From assembly GCA_028565635.1 (NCBI GenBank), contig JAOXYB010080388.1:1-23160 (forward strand): a stretch of DNA of 23,160 bases, given 5' to 3'. Origin of the DNA: Phoronis ovalis (lineage: Eukaryota; Phoronida; Phoronidae). Numbering within the stretch: position 1 is the stretch's first letter; each line of letters starts with the position of its first letter. Both the position numbers and the translations under genes were made by a program. The notes under the pieces were generated by a model. That model ran no database searches. It saw only the letters and a list, made by a program, of their open reading frames with translations, and was not told where the DNA came from. Positions 12,401 to 19,555 of this stretch are shown here, piece after piece.

Positions 12401-13184
12401 TTAGTATAAAGTGCGACTAAGTTGCCCAAATAGTCTTAGCCACCTTCAGTGAATTGATGTTGAATGCCAAGGTGAAGTTATGATAATGTACTTACATCAC
12501 TGCATGAGGATGCTTTACTTGAAAGTGTCCATCCTTCTATGTTTTAGTCATAGACAAAACTGCTTGATATCAAGTTAAGTTGGTAGCCTTGCATGCATAA
12601 ACAATTTTAGGTAAAATTTGTTTTTGTAACCTTGCATAATTGCTTTAAGCTGCATGCTGTCCTCATACATGGGTATTGTGCTTGAGGTTGGTACTATGGT
12701 CATGATTCAGATACCTTGGTGATCAAGTTCTGTTAGGGCCACTGTTGTGTAAAAGTCATATTGTTGTTGCTAGGATATGTTATTGTGTAAATATTCTGTT
12801 GAATACATGTCATTTGTTGCATAATTGTGTTATTTGGATTCTCCTTACAAAAATATGAAATCAACAGAATTGTAATCCACCTGTTTCTGAAACTGCTATG
12901 TATTAGTTTAACCACCTTAATAGTTTAGATTAATATTAAAAGGATGTCTTGAAGTCGTAGGAAGAATCCATAGCACGATTATATAGTTATCAACAAATGA
13001 CATGCTAAATGTGCAAGTGGTGTAACATATGTTTATATTTCTAAAATTATATGTTTTATCTTTTTCTGCTGCAAACTAGGTACAAAAAGATGTTCGAAGT
13101 GACAGCGAAGAGACAGTCACAGAAGAAGAAGGGGATACCAATGCTAATATGGCAATCAATGGCAAACGTATGGTTAAGAAATAA
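329..13184 (+). CDS. CERS: Ceramide synthase (homeobox-like + TLC/Lag1p domain), 5'-partial gene
   Basis: Spliced gene, 5' end outside the window. Coding exons: 329-435, 964-1021, 1250-1300, 1797-1889, 2152-2280, 3933-4039, then 9333-9486 or alternatively 7681-7837, then 13080-13184 (TAA 13182-13184). Phases are consistent throughout and give 267 codons with the 9333 exon. Seen: homeobox-like helix 3 (RWFRGRRN, residues 15-22), a TWLWET.YCW segment, [13 protein letters not shown] with the HH pair (111-112), R.GTL and the HD pair (138-139) of the Lag1p motif, hydrophobic helices, and a C-terminal acidic tail with DVRSDSE, the family DxRSDxE motif. Known of the family: ER multipass enzymes that N-acylate sphinganine/sphingosine with fatty acyl-CoA to make (dihydro)ceramide. 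The homeobox-like part suggests the CERS2-6 type rather than CERS1. I cannot assign a vertebrate paralogue. Introns are large (up to 5.3 kb). Confidence 0.95.
436..963 (+). other. CERS intron
   Basis: 528 bases of AT-rich intron. The pyrimidine tract TTTATTTTCTCTCTTAAG precedes the next exon. I see no gene or repeat in it. Confidence 0.8.
964..1021 (+). CDS. CERS: CERS exon B: short 58-nt exon, membrane helix after homeobox
   Basis: Too short to appear as an ORF; found by phase matching. Acceptor CTCTTAAG at 956-963, donor GTAAGT at 1022. The two bases from exon A plus C give TTC, then [19 protein letters not shown]. This corresponds to the family position usually reading WRFTFYL...YG...LW, directly before the W(L/F)WDT segment. 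58 nt restores phase 0 for the next exon, which supports the assignment strongly. Confidence 0.9.
1250..1300 (+). CDS. CERS: CERS exon C: TWLWET..CW segment
   Basis: Acceptor TTATTTCAG at 1241-1249, donor GTAGGT at 1301. Phase 0 in and out, 17 codons: [17 protein letters not shown]. The W.W.T..CW..YP.Q pattern is a typical ceramide synthase signature just N-terminal of the TLC core. Confidence 0.93.
1301..1796 (+). other. CERS intron
   Basis: About 500 bases of AT-rich intron ending in CTTTTTCAG. No repeat, gene or other structure is seen. Confidence 0.8.
1797..1889 (+). CDS. CERS: CERS exon D: TLC domain, YY.iE..FY helix
   Basis: Acceptor TTTTTCAG at 1789-1796, donor GTGAGA at 1890. Phase 0 in and out, 31 codons. 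Encodes [20 protein letters not shown] then [11 protein letters not shown]. The WYYM.ELGFYWS membrane segment and the closing D.KRKD (completed by the next exon) match the start of the TLC/Lag1 domain. Confidence 0.95.
2152..2280 (+). CDS. CERS: CERS exon E: catalytic Lag1p motif
   Basis: Acceptor GCTATTTCAG ends at 2151, donor GTGGGT at 2281. Phase 0 both sides, 43 codons. Starts [13 protein letters not shown] and continues [19 protein letters not shown], then [11 protein letters not shown]. The paired histidines (HH) and the later HD are the conserved Lag1p motif residues required for acyltransferase activity in the family; all are present. This is the most diagnostic exon of the gene. Confidence 0.97.
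2281..3932 (+). other. CERS intron with a dispersed-repeat copy
   Basis: 1652-base intron. Roughly 2856-3660 looks like one old dispersed repeat: its left part matches the repeat at the right edge of the window, and its interior has ATGACCTTCGACTTTGAACT and TTGACCTAGATC text typical of molluscan interspersed repeats. A short GGAT microsatellite lies at about 3168-3182. The next acceptor is AAATTCCAG, a rather weak pyrimidine tract. Confidence 0.6.
2856..3660 (+). repeat. Degenerate interspersed repeat copy
   Basis: Starts near GGCATATAGTTG. The stretch CTTTGTCTTGTGATAACAG, TTCAGTTTTTATTGGATCG, CTTCATATTCCATACACAGG (about 2883-2943) aligns nearly gap-free with 23100-23160. Downstream, 3400-3450 carries a GACCTT...AAGGTC inverted text. 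No coding capacity is seen, so probably non-autonomous. The right boundary is a guess. Confidence 0.55.
3933..4039 (+). CDS. CERS: CERS exon F: TLC membrane helix before the specificity exon
   Basis: Acceptor AAATTCCAG ends at 3932, donor GTATGT at 4040. Enters in phase 0 and leaves two bases (AG) that complete an Arg codon with the next exon. Encodes [20 protein letters not shown] then [15 protein letters not shown]. The AK...Y.......N..F..F...W...R...FP pattern is conserved in ceramide synthases. The exon offers the same donor phase to both downstream alternative exons. Confidence 0.95.
4848..5118 (+). repeat. Diverged intronic duplicate, copy 1
   Basis: Collinear with 6367-6690. Shared landmarks in order: ATGCAGYC, ATTGAAAT(A/G)TATC, CTAGCTG..TTACAT, TTG..TGTAAACTGC, a TTTTGAT/TTTTGAA block, GTTGATCAGT, GGGTTTTAAA. 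Divergence is substantial, so the duplication is old. Confidence 0.55.
6367..6690 (+). repeat. Diverged intronic duplicate, copy 2
   Basis: Same ordered landmarks as 4848-5118, at an offset of about 1.5 kb in the same intron and orientation. Either an old local duplication or two insertions of one ancient repeat. Confidence 0.55.
7681..7837 (+). CDS. CERS: CERS alternative exon G' (duplicate of exon G): loop + last TM helix
   Basis: Acceptor CCTTTTTCAG ends at 7680, donor GTATGC at 7838. 157 nt, entering after two bases (AG+A = Arg) and leaving phase 0, exactly like the exon at 9333-9486. Reads [20 protein letters not shown] then [20 protein letters not shown] and [13 protein letters not shown]. 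Aligned without gaps to exon G it keeps R-V, S, E-A, I, G, Y.Y, L..L, L-H, W, I and I-A (17 identities in 45). It therefore encodes an alternative version of the final luminal loop and last transmembrane helix, with a different loop sequence ([12 protein letters not shown] against [12 protein letters not shown]). Known: this loop region governs acyl-chain length choice in ceramide synthases. Inferred: a mutually exclusive exon. Intact frame and splice sites argue against a dead relic. Confidence 0.85.
7838..9332 (+). other. CERS intron between the two alternative exons
   Basis: 1495 bases. Holds three TGCATG hexamers within 62 bases (8307-8312, 8340-8345, 8363-8368), the binding motif of Rbfox splicing factors. 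Otherwise AT-rich with no coding signal. Ends CTATATTCTGCAG. Confidence 0.6.
9333..9486 (+). CDS. CERS: CERS exon G: loop + last TM helix (acyl-chain specificity region)
   Basis: Acceptor TTCTGCAG ends at 9332, donor GTATAA at 9487. 154 nt; AG+G = Arg, then [40 protein letters not shown] and [11 protein letters not shown]. The E..EIVGP....., LL..LQ.LH..W.Y.I..IA pattern is the canonical C-terminal TLC segment of ceramide synthases. A tempting TAG/CAG at 9343-9344 was not used because it breaks the frame. This is the more family-typical of the two alternative exons. Confidence 0.95.
10207..10433 (+). repeat. Inverted repeat, left arm
   Basis: Runs from ACTACTGTTGATCTCATAAT to CTCGCCAGATGTCGCCG. 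The reverse complement is found at 10840-11053 with few mismatches and small indels. Long shared blocks include CACCTGAATAAAAGTGAAAA-like text and GGTATTTTGAATTTTTCAAA. Confidence 0.85.
10840..11053 (-). repeat. Inverted repeat, right arm
   Basis: Reverse complement of the left arm, separated by about 406 bases of unrelated sequence. Either two opposite insertions of one short element or a fold-back (MITE-like) element. The transcribed intron could form a long hairpin. Confidence 0.85.
13080..13184 (+). CDS. CERS: CERS last coding exon H: acidic C-terminal tail
   Basis: Acceptor CTGCAAACTAG ends at 13079. Phase 0, 34 codons and TAA. Reads [20 protein letters not shown] then [21 protein letters not shown] fits the DxRSDxE motif found after the last membrane helix in ceramide synthases, followed by the usual acidic, potentially CK2-phosphorylatable stretch. 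It joins in frame to either alternative exon (VVVK|VQKD or YAGE|VQKD). Confidence 0.93.
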   Translation, partial: VQKDVRSDSEETVTEEEGDTNANMAINGKRMVKK

Positions 13185-14544
13185 CTCTACATCACAAGAA
13201 ACTGAGCATTTCGAAAGTCAAGCTGTACATTATGTACCTGGCATAGAGAAATGCCAAAATGTGAACAGCTTGTGTTTGCTTACTATGTTTATGATCTTTT
13301 AATGATTGTTTATTAACTACTGATATGTTTTATCGTCTATACCGATTGTGTCACAGTAAGCAATTTTGTCGGATGAGAAAACTGTTCCTGGGTTTGTGTA
13401 CGGTACCAGTAAACAATGGTGCTATTAACTTGCATAAAAATTATTAATTGTTAGTTATAAAAATTTTGAAGTTATTTTTAAAACTATGTTTGATATTTTT
13501 AATACTAGTTTTTGGCAGTATTGTCTTCATCTCAGACCATGTCTTCCTTAAATTTATATGTAAATAAAAAGGAGAAAAATGTAGACATCCACATAAAAAT
13601 AAAGAAAAAACTACTCCTGTGTATACATACACAAAACAGAAAGTTTCCTACAACTTTAGCACTACCTTCCAATACCTTTCACCATCAAACCAAATTCACT
13701 TACCCATTTCTTACTGACCTATAGATTTCCTTAAAATAGTTAATCCTATATCACTCAAAGTTCTTAACGTACTCCCATATACTTCCTAAGGAAAAATTTT
13801 CTGCAAATTTTAAATATTAAAATATGTATAGTTCAGTGTGGATTTGGATTTATGGCTGTTGCTTGTGGTATTGGAGAACAGTGGCAGGGAAATGCTTGTA
13901 ATATTTAAATGTTGCGCATCTGTCAATTTTCTATGTGTACAGTCAATTAATAATCTCAATTGTAGCTTTAGAACTAACAAAAAACACCTATAATTATAAT
14001 AATTAGCTCAATTCAAATTATATCAAATGCGCGATTGTAAATTTTAAAATACAGTGGAACCCTTTACACTTTTGACTGCATAATTGTTTATGGTAAATTG
14101 TTTAGCTCTTAATTTATTCCTTCTTTCATTTGTGTATTGGACAGCTTCATGGAGTAAAATGAAGAAAGGGTGGAAACTTGTTTTGATGTGCTCAAATGTT
14201 GTCATTTCTCTGGTTTTTGTAATTGTGTCCTTTCCTAGTGTGGAGCTGCTTGCTTGATAAGTATTTGTTCATTTGTTACTTACCTCATTTTATGGTGAAC
14301 TTGTACTTTGTACAGTTGGCAAAATTAAATCTGTCTAGTCATGTACTATTTTTCTGCACACTTTATATAAATTTATTAAATAATTGATGTCAAATTTTAT
14401 TTTAACGTGTTTCTTGCATAATACAATTTTCCATGTAAGCTTAAGGTTGATCTTTAATGAACTTGCCATGAAAGTTTATATTCGTTTTATAGGAAATTAT
14501 TCAACTGTCTTGTAAATAGGAGTTGTAGAGTAAGAAAATGTGTA

Positions 14545-14568
14545 AATAAATTTATTATCTTGAATAAA
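14545..14568 (+). terminator. CERS: CERS distal poly(A) signals
   Basis: Two AATAAA hexamers (14545-14550, 14563-14568) followed by TTGTTTGCGG, about 1.37 kb after the CERS stop. The first overlaps a palindrome that also supplies a signal on the other strand. Confidence 0.5.
14551..14556 (-). terminator. LRRC69: LRRC69 candidate poly(A) signal
   Basis: AATAAA on the minus strand (TTTATT on plus), about 610 bases past the LRRC69 stop. It abuts the plus-strand CERS signal within the palindrome AATAAATTTATT. I noticed no canonical minus-strand AATAAA between it and the stop. Confidence 0.4.
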
Positions 14569-15168
14569 ATTTGTTTGCGGACTTTGATTAACAACATTGT
14601 ATCAACATGGTATTCAAAGACAACAGCCCAATATAACTTCCAACTGGAAATGCACTATTCGAGTCCTTCAATTTAAAATTTACATGGGGTAATTTCTATC
14701 TTGGATTTCACATTGCCCATAACTTGAAAGCTGAATGGATAAATTGGACAACAGCAAGAGTTTGATAACAAAAGTGTGTCTGGTGAAATATGGCCAGGTC
14801 TGCTGGTGATTGATAAAAAATGAGGATCAAATATACTGTTTTGTTGCCTTTTCATTGGTTTCTTAGCACATTGTATTGAGTGTTATAGAGAAATGACTGT
14901 TTTTAGAAACAACTAAATGGCACGTCTTCTATAACCATGAAAATGACACAACATTTTTTTTCAGTAATCTTGATAAATGAGCCCATGATGTATAGAAAAT
15001 ATCTTGTGTAATGCATCTAACCATATAATATGTATATATTGAAGTAAACCATTTTTAAAAAACAGAATAGTTAGATATCCATTTAAAAAAATTAAATACT
15101 ATTTACACAAGTACTTGAAAATAGCAACACAGTATTTTACATCTATCTGTCAGTCTATTCAAATATAT
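14569..15168 (-). other. Convergent intergenic region / LRRC69 3' UTR
   Basis: 600 bases between the CERS poly(A) area and the LRRC69 stop. AT-rich, and the short ORFs have no family signal. Probably the 3' UTR of LRRC69. Confidence 0.5.
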
Positions 15169-15285
15169 TTATGGAAAAGCTACACCATAATAACCATGTC
15201 CTTGTGCATTAAAACATTTGTATGAACAAAGCAATGCTCTCACTGGTAGCTGTTTAATAACAGCTGTGTTTTTTAGTCTCAGCTC
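15169..15285 (-). CDS. LRRC69: LRRC69 exon 7 (C-terminus and stop)
   Basis: Acceptor TATTTTTTGCAG. Phase 0, 38 codons and TAA (15171-15169). Reads ELRLKNTAVIKQLPVRALLC then SYKCFNAQGHGYYGVAFP. LP...L(L/I)CSYKCF provides Cys 328 and 332, completing the putative zinc-binding set, and is the closing segment of LRRC69 proteins. The exon lacks an ATG and is short, so it is easily missed. Confidence 0.93.
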   Translation of the reverse strand, partial: ELRLKNTAVIKQLPVRALLCSYKCFNAQGHGYYGVAFP

Positions 15286-18200
15286 CTGCAAAAAATACAC
15301 AAATGTTTAGTAAGTTTTCTGAATTAGTGAACAAAAGTTAAAACTGAACATATGTGAATTTAGCCTGTCCACAGGCTAATGAAGGATTAATTATATAAGG
15401 ATTTAATATATTGATAAACAATTTTGATAATTTTACTCATATTTCGTCATTTATAACTGTAGTACTATCAATAAATTGATCATTATTAGTACTGAAAATA
15501 AAAATATTTAAAATTGGGGTATCAAACTATCAACATTGTTAAAAATATGACTAAATACAAGTTGCACAGTTGAAAAAGTATGATTTATCATCACTTTAGG
15601 CAATTTGAGTAAAACAAATAATCACTTTAGGCAATTTGAGTAAAAAAATGTTCAATGATACAAACTTCATTATTCAGTCCAGTCTAATGTGAATTCAATT
15701 ATAGATGAAGGTAATTCAAACCGACATGAATTCACAAAATTGTAAAATGTTGAAGTTCTTACAGTTCTAATTCTGTTATGTAATTTTATTAGAGAAGGTA
15801 TTTTGAAAACAAAATGTGTAGCTCAAGCTCAGATGCAGCATGATTTCTATCTTAAAAGGAATTAAAGTTACAATTTTTTTTACATCTAGCTGCTTACCAT
15901 ATATATGTCTCTAAGAAAGTGAGAAGATGCATAAAAGTTAATTTCTTCATTACAAGTAGTTGATGACGGACCCATTCTCATAAAATTATTAAGAAATTTA
16001 AGTTTATAGTGTTAAAATTGTAACACTAGCGAAGCATAACCTATATGATGGCTTTACCCAGTATACAGATTAAAAAAAAAACTTACCTGTGGATCCATAA
16101 ACCTGACGCATTCTAACCATGTATTAAGGAAGGATTCACCGCACTGTGCACATTTACTTGATTGTGACAACATTTCCCGTATTTGGGGGTAGTGTCGTAC
16201 GCCTTTACGCAGATACGACCATCTGTCTTTTAATTCTTTCATAACAAATCTTGCTGTAATTTCCTAATAAAATTTCAAAGACCTTAGTTACAAAACTACA
16301 ATACAATTTTCAAAGAGGAATTATAGTTTATCCAAAGTTCTTTAAATAAATAAATAAATGAAATATGAATAGTTGACAAAGAGTTGGCATTATATTACAG
16401 AAATTTCCATCCAAGATTTTCATCCATACCTTTAGTGTGAGTACTTCTTCCTCTTGCACTGAATGCACAGGCATATATTCCAGCAGAGGATTCAACTCGG
16501 TGTATAATTCTCTCAGAGGTAAATTACAAAGTTCTGTAGGTAAAATTCTTAATTCATTTGCAGCAACATCTAACTTTTGTAACTTGTAACATTTTCCAAT
16601 ACCCTGTAACCAAAATAAATGTGTACACCTATAAAACTTTTGCAGTAAAAGCTTTGAACAGATCCATCTTATTATTTTTGGCTTGTTTTTAATGTTAACA
16701 ATTAATTGTTGCTTTTTAGGCTGGCATCTGACTTATGAAACATTAATCTTCTGAATAGGTACTAGAATAGAAAGTTTAAATAGGTAAGATTGAAATATTT
16801 GCCTTGTAGTTCATTAAATTATACTAAATTTAAAATAATTTACTGTTTTTTAGTTAAGTTCTAAAAAAAATCCAACTGACTCGGCTTTTAACAGGATTTT
16901 TTAAATAAAAGGATTGCTGGAATGACACATGGTAAATATTCAAAGATATATTGATATACAGTTAAATCAGTGTACCTCTGGTAATTCTCTTAGTTTATTT
17001 TTTTGTAAATAGACTGCTTCGAGGTTTAAAAGAAATCCAAATTCTAAGGGTAAAGACTGTAACTCATTGTTTGCCAGATGAAGTTCTTGTAGATTCACTA
17101 ATGCACAAATTCTGTATGGTAATGACTTCAGTTTGTTGTTGTTGAGGCTTAAATGTTGTAACTGCAACAACCTGTAAAAGAAAATTCCAGTGAGAGACTT
17201 TCAAAAGTATGTTGGCAGCAGATCTCAGGAAGCGGACTCCAAAAAGCATGCAGCTATTGCTGAGCAAAACTTGCTTTGTCCCACTGAACAAAAGACATGG
17301 TAAGCCAGTGACATCTTGTAGAGAATACTGCATTCTCTCACGTTTTTCCAACAAATAGACTATTATTTGCATGCTTTTGGAGGAGCCACCAGTGTTATCC
17401 CATTACAACGGTGTCATTGTTCATTTACAAAATGCACATGCTAGAAATGTTTGGCTTCACATATGGTGATCATGACAGTGGCTCCACCAAGTTCATGCAA
17501 GTCTATTCATTATTCAATTGATTATTTATATCACTTAGGTTATAAAATACATTCCGTTTCAAATTACTTCCATTTGATAGCAAAATATTTCTGTTATATA
17601 TTCTTGATCACGATTCTTTTTTAAAAAATGCTCCTTTTGGGGCCAAATCTTATCTTTCAATTTTTCGAATTAAAACCTCAAAAAACATATTTTCTAGTAA
17701 AAAAGGGAAAATAAGATGCTAATTTACTTAATCATTATAAAATCATGAAATATATTAAGTCTTTTCCTCATCCTGCCAATTACCTGCCAATTTCTTGAGG
17801 TAGTTCTTGTAACAAGTTGTTATTCAGATTTAAGGATGTTAAATTCACCAACCCATCTGCAAAAAAATTATTAGTTGTGTAAGCAAATGTAAAAAATGGA
17901 CATGCATACATTGCTAGAATAGAGAATGGCAGAACATCCACATACAATTAAAGTTTGAACAACGAATTAAATCAAAGGAATACATTCATAATGTTACAAA
18001 TTAGCTTCTCGTCACTTCAATCAATAGGAGGATTCAAACAATGCAATGCTAAGTGTTAAAATTATTTCTCTACCAGGTATGTGTACCATGCATGTGATTT
18101 GCCTGTTTTCATGGCTTTAAACTAAATACAAGTAACTTTGACACGGGCAAATCACAGTACTGTCTTAATTTTAAAAGAATGTATTGTACAGGTTTTCGGA

Positions 18201-19107
18201 GATGAAATCTCAATACTGTGAAATATAAAGTGCAGTTGTGTCCCTATTCCTTAGGCTTACTTAGCACAGTGGAAGACAACTCTGTAATTTGGTTGTTGAA
18301 TAAATGTATATTCTTCAGACTCTCGGCATACTTTAAAACTTCAGGCAAATGATCCAGTTCATTATTACCAAGGTTAAGAACTTCAAGCTTCAAACATGCA
18401 AAAGAAATAACAATAAATAATATACACTAGAACCAATACATGCATTTCTATATAGTTACCATAATTTTAAACTCCTCATTAATATACCAGGGGGTTTACT
18501 TATTTTTGAGTGGAGTTGTGACATTCAGATTAAAAGGTAAATACAAAATATAACTATGAATTTTTGACTTTGCATTTTTGGATTGCTACTGTAGTTGGGG
18601 GCAAACCAATCTAGTTTGTTATTTGTCATGATATGTCTACCTCCAGCGACTGCTGACCTGTTAAATCGTATGCAGGTGGCATGATCTGTGTATTTTCTTG
18701 CTTTAACTGATTTCCATGCTCAATGCAAGAATACCGATTCTTATCTGACAAAAGTTCAGAATATGTATAAAAAAATTACCAGAAAAGATAACCAAACTAT
18801 TCAAAAATCTCTCAAGAGAGGTCCCTCATGGTCGGTGTACCCATTCCCGCATTCTTCCTCACACACTGGAGTGACTATTTGGGCATATTATAAGCAGAGG
18901 CTAAAACCATCTGAACCATACACTAATTACCTGTACTAAGCTTGCAAATTCTTTTGGTAAATCTTTCAGCTTATTGTTCTTTAACTGAATATTTAGAGTT
19001 GCTGTTAACTTTCCAATTGCTTTTGGTACCCGATCTAGTTTCTTATTTGCCAAATTGACAGTCTTTGCCTGCGATCTTATTGCTGGCAAAAGTAATGTAT
19101 CAGCCAT
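15169..19107 (-). CDS. LRRC69: Leucine-rich repeat-containing protein 69, complete gene
   Basis: Seven coding exons on the minus strand: 19107-18931, 18387-18261, 17856-17784, 17171-16976, 16603-16430, 16263-16087, 15285-15169. All phases fit; 347 codons including TAA, 346 residues, essentially the length I recall for human LRRC69 (347). Residues 1-230 are typical LxxLxLxxNxLxxLP repeats. The C-terminal part (about 250-346) has RFVMKEL, HYPQIREML, CAQCGESFLNTWLECVRF and LPVRALLCSYKCF, which match the LRRC69 C-terminus as I know it. Cys at 287, 290, 301, 328 and 332 suggest a zinc-binding knob. Function is poorly known in any animal; LRR proteins of this type are protein-interaction scaffolds. 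No signal peptide is seen, so cytosolic. It is tail-to-tail with CERS and head-to-head with the next gene. Confidence 0.92.
15286..16086 (-). other. LRRC69 intron 6
   Basis: 801 bases, AT-rich. Contains a short direct duplication at 15591-15645. Confidence 0.8.
15591..15645 (+). repeat. Short tandem duplication, 31-bp period
   Basis: TCACTTTAGGCAATTTGAGT plus AAAA occurs at 15591-15614 and again, identically, at 15622-15645, separated by CAAATAA. A recent local duplication within an LRRC69 intron. Confidence 0.9.
16087..16263 (-). CDS. LRRC69: LRRC69 exon 6 (C-terminal Cys-containing domain, part 1)
   Basis: Acceptor TTATTAG, a weak pyrimidine tract; donor CAG|GTAAGT. Phase 0 in and out, 59 codons. 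EITARFVMKELKD starts the non-LRR region. HYPQIREMLSQSSKC, AQCGESF and WLECVRF carry Cys 287, 290 and 301. The C..C....F...WLECV.F pattern is the hallmark used to call LRRC69. Confidence 0.95.
16430..16603 (-). CDS. LRRC69: LRRC69 exon 5 (last LRRs)
   Basis: Acceptor TTTTGGTTACAG, donor GTATGG. Phase 0 both sides, 58 codons: GIGKCYKLQKLDVAANELRI, LPTELCNLPLRELYTELNPL, then LEYMPVHSVQEEEVLTLK. The shift from LRR text to LRE(L/F)Y...NPL.......Q.E.V..L matches the end of the repeat domain in LRRC69. Confidence 0.93.
16604..16975 (-). other. LRRC69 intron 4
   Basis: 372 bases, AT-rich, no recognisable element. Confidence 0.8.
16976..17171 (-). CDS. LRRC69: LRRC69 exon 4 (LRRs)
   Basis: Acceptor TTTCTTTTACAG, donor GTACAC. 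Enters with AG+G (Arg) and leaves phase 0. Reads LLQLQHLSLNNNKLKSLPYR, ICALVNLQELHLANNELQSL and PLEFGFLLNLEAVYLQKNK, then LRELPE: nearly three full LRRs with strict L/N/LP spacing. Confidence 0.95.
17172..17783 (-). other. LRRC69 intron 3
   Basis: 612 bases. Holds a small segment, 17377-17490, bounded by 13-bp imperfect inverted ends (TTGGAGGAGCCAC and GTGGCTCCACCAA). A minus-strand ORF overlapping the exon boundary is only read-through from an intron frame. Confidence 0.65.
17784..17856 (-). CDS. LRRC69: LRRC69 exon 3 (73-nt LRR exon)
   Basis: Short exon found by repeat pattern. A+AT gives Asn, then GLVNLTSLNLNNNLLQELPQ EIG, leaving AG for Arg. Acceptor TTTTTTTGCAG, donor GTAATT. One canonical leucine-rich repeat. 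Confidence 0.9.
17857..18260 (-). other. LRRC69 intron 2
   Basis: 404 bases, AT-rich, ending (minus strand) in TAATTTTTTTGCAG. No other content is seen. Confidence 0.8.
18261..18387 (-). CDS. LRRC69: LRRC69 exon 2 (LRRs)
   Basis: Acceptor TGTTTGAAG, donor GTAAGC. Phase 0 in, one base left (A). Reads LEVLNLGNNELDHLPEVLKY then AESLKNIHLFNNQITELSST VL. The LNLGNN.L..(L/V)PE..KY..SLKN.HL text is close to the known LRRC69 repeat region. An alternative acceptor seven bases further in would break the frame. Confidence 0.92.
18388..18930 (-). other. LRRC69 intron 1
   Basis: 543 bases, AT-rich. It contains an unrelated plus-strand chance ORF (18688-18939) that reads into the exon antisense and has no family signal. 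Confidence 0.75.
18931..19107 (-). CDS. LRRC69: LRRC69 exon 1 (start codon, first LRRs)
   Basis: ATG at 19107-19105, in context GAACAGTATGG. Donor GTAATT follows at 18930. 59 codons beginning MADTLLLPAIRSQAKTVNLA, then NKKLDRVPKAIGKL and LKNNKLKDLPKEFASLVQ. The ...LLL.AI....KT..L..KKL...P.AIGKL layout matches the N-terminus of the family, which supports this start. Confidence 0.92.
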
Positions 19108-19555
19108 ACTGTTCCCTTGTGTGTGTTATCTTTGCACCATACTTTAGAAAAAATTGTCAGCCGAGCCTGAACAAAAATGCAAAATTTTTATAAGGTTATT
19201 GAAAAAAGAGTAATTTTATCACCACCCACTAGGTTGTCACTGCTTCCAATAATATTAATAATATAACCCTCTCCACCGACACCGGCCGGCGACAGCACAC
19301 AACGCAGTGTCCATATATACGTTCAGATAGAGCATATAAATTAGTATTTAGTACAAATAGGGTATATTTCAAAGATTTGGTTCCAACTAACAATATTTAG
19401 ACATGGATCTGCGAATGTCAGATTTAAACATTACAGAATACAGGCGTTTGATTCGACTTGCAAATATTAGTATCGATCACTCTCACTAAGTTCAGTTCAG
19501 GCTTCAAGTCCAGACCCGGAGATTAAAATCAGGTTAAAACATGAACAACTTATTT

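Larger units (their letters stand above)
9487..13079 (+). other. Last CERS intron, with a large inverted repeat
   Basis: 3593 bases. The main structure is an imperfect inverted repeat with arms 10207-10433 and 10840-11053. The rest is AT-rich with only short chance ORFs, and three scattered TGCATG hexamers near 12501-12656. No further copy of the exon G type was found by looking for its L-H..W signature. Confidence 0.65.
13185..14585 (+). other. CERS: Probable CERS 3' UTR
   Basis: About 1.4 kb of AT-rich sequence with no supported gene. Candidate poly(A) signals AATAAA lie at 13563-13568 and 13598-13603 (proximal) and at 14545-14550 and 14563-14568 (distal, followed by a GT-containing stretch). 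The transcript end is inferred. Confidence 0.5.

Noticed and set aside
13051-13302. Plus-strand ORF over the last CERS exon
   Set aside because: It is the wrong frame of exon 13080-13184; the exon read in phase 0 gives the DVRSDSE tail and TAA. The ORF would only be used if both specificity exons were skipped.
14434-14450. CATGTAAGCTTAAGGT shared with about 3645-3660
   Set aside because: Only 16 bases match and the flanks do not align, so probably chance in AT-rich sequence.
17064-17372. 102-residue minus-strand ORF at the LRRC69 exon 4 boundary
   Set aside because: It crosses the TTTTACAG acceptor in a different frame from the LRRs; intron read-through by chance.
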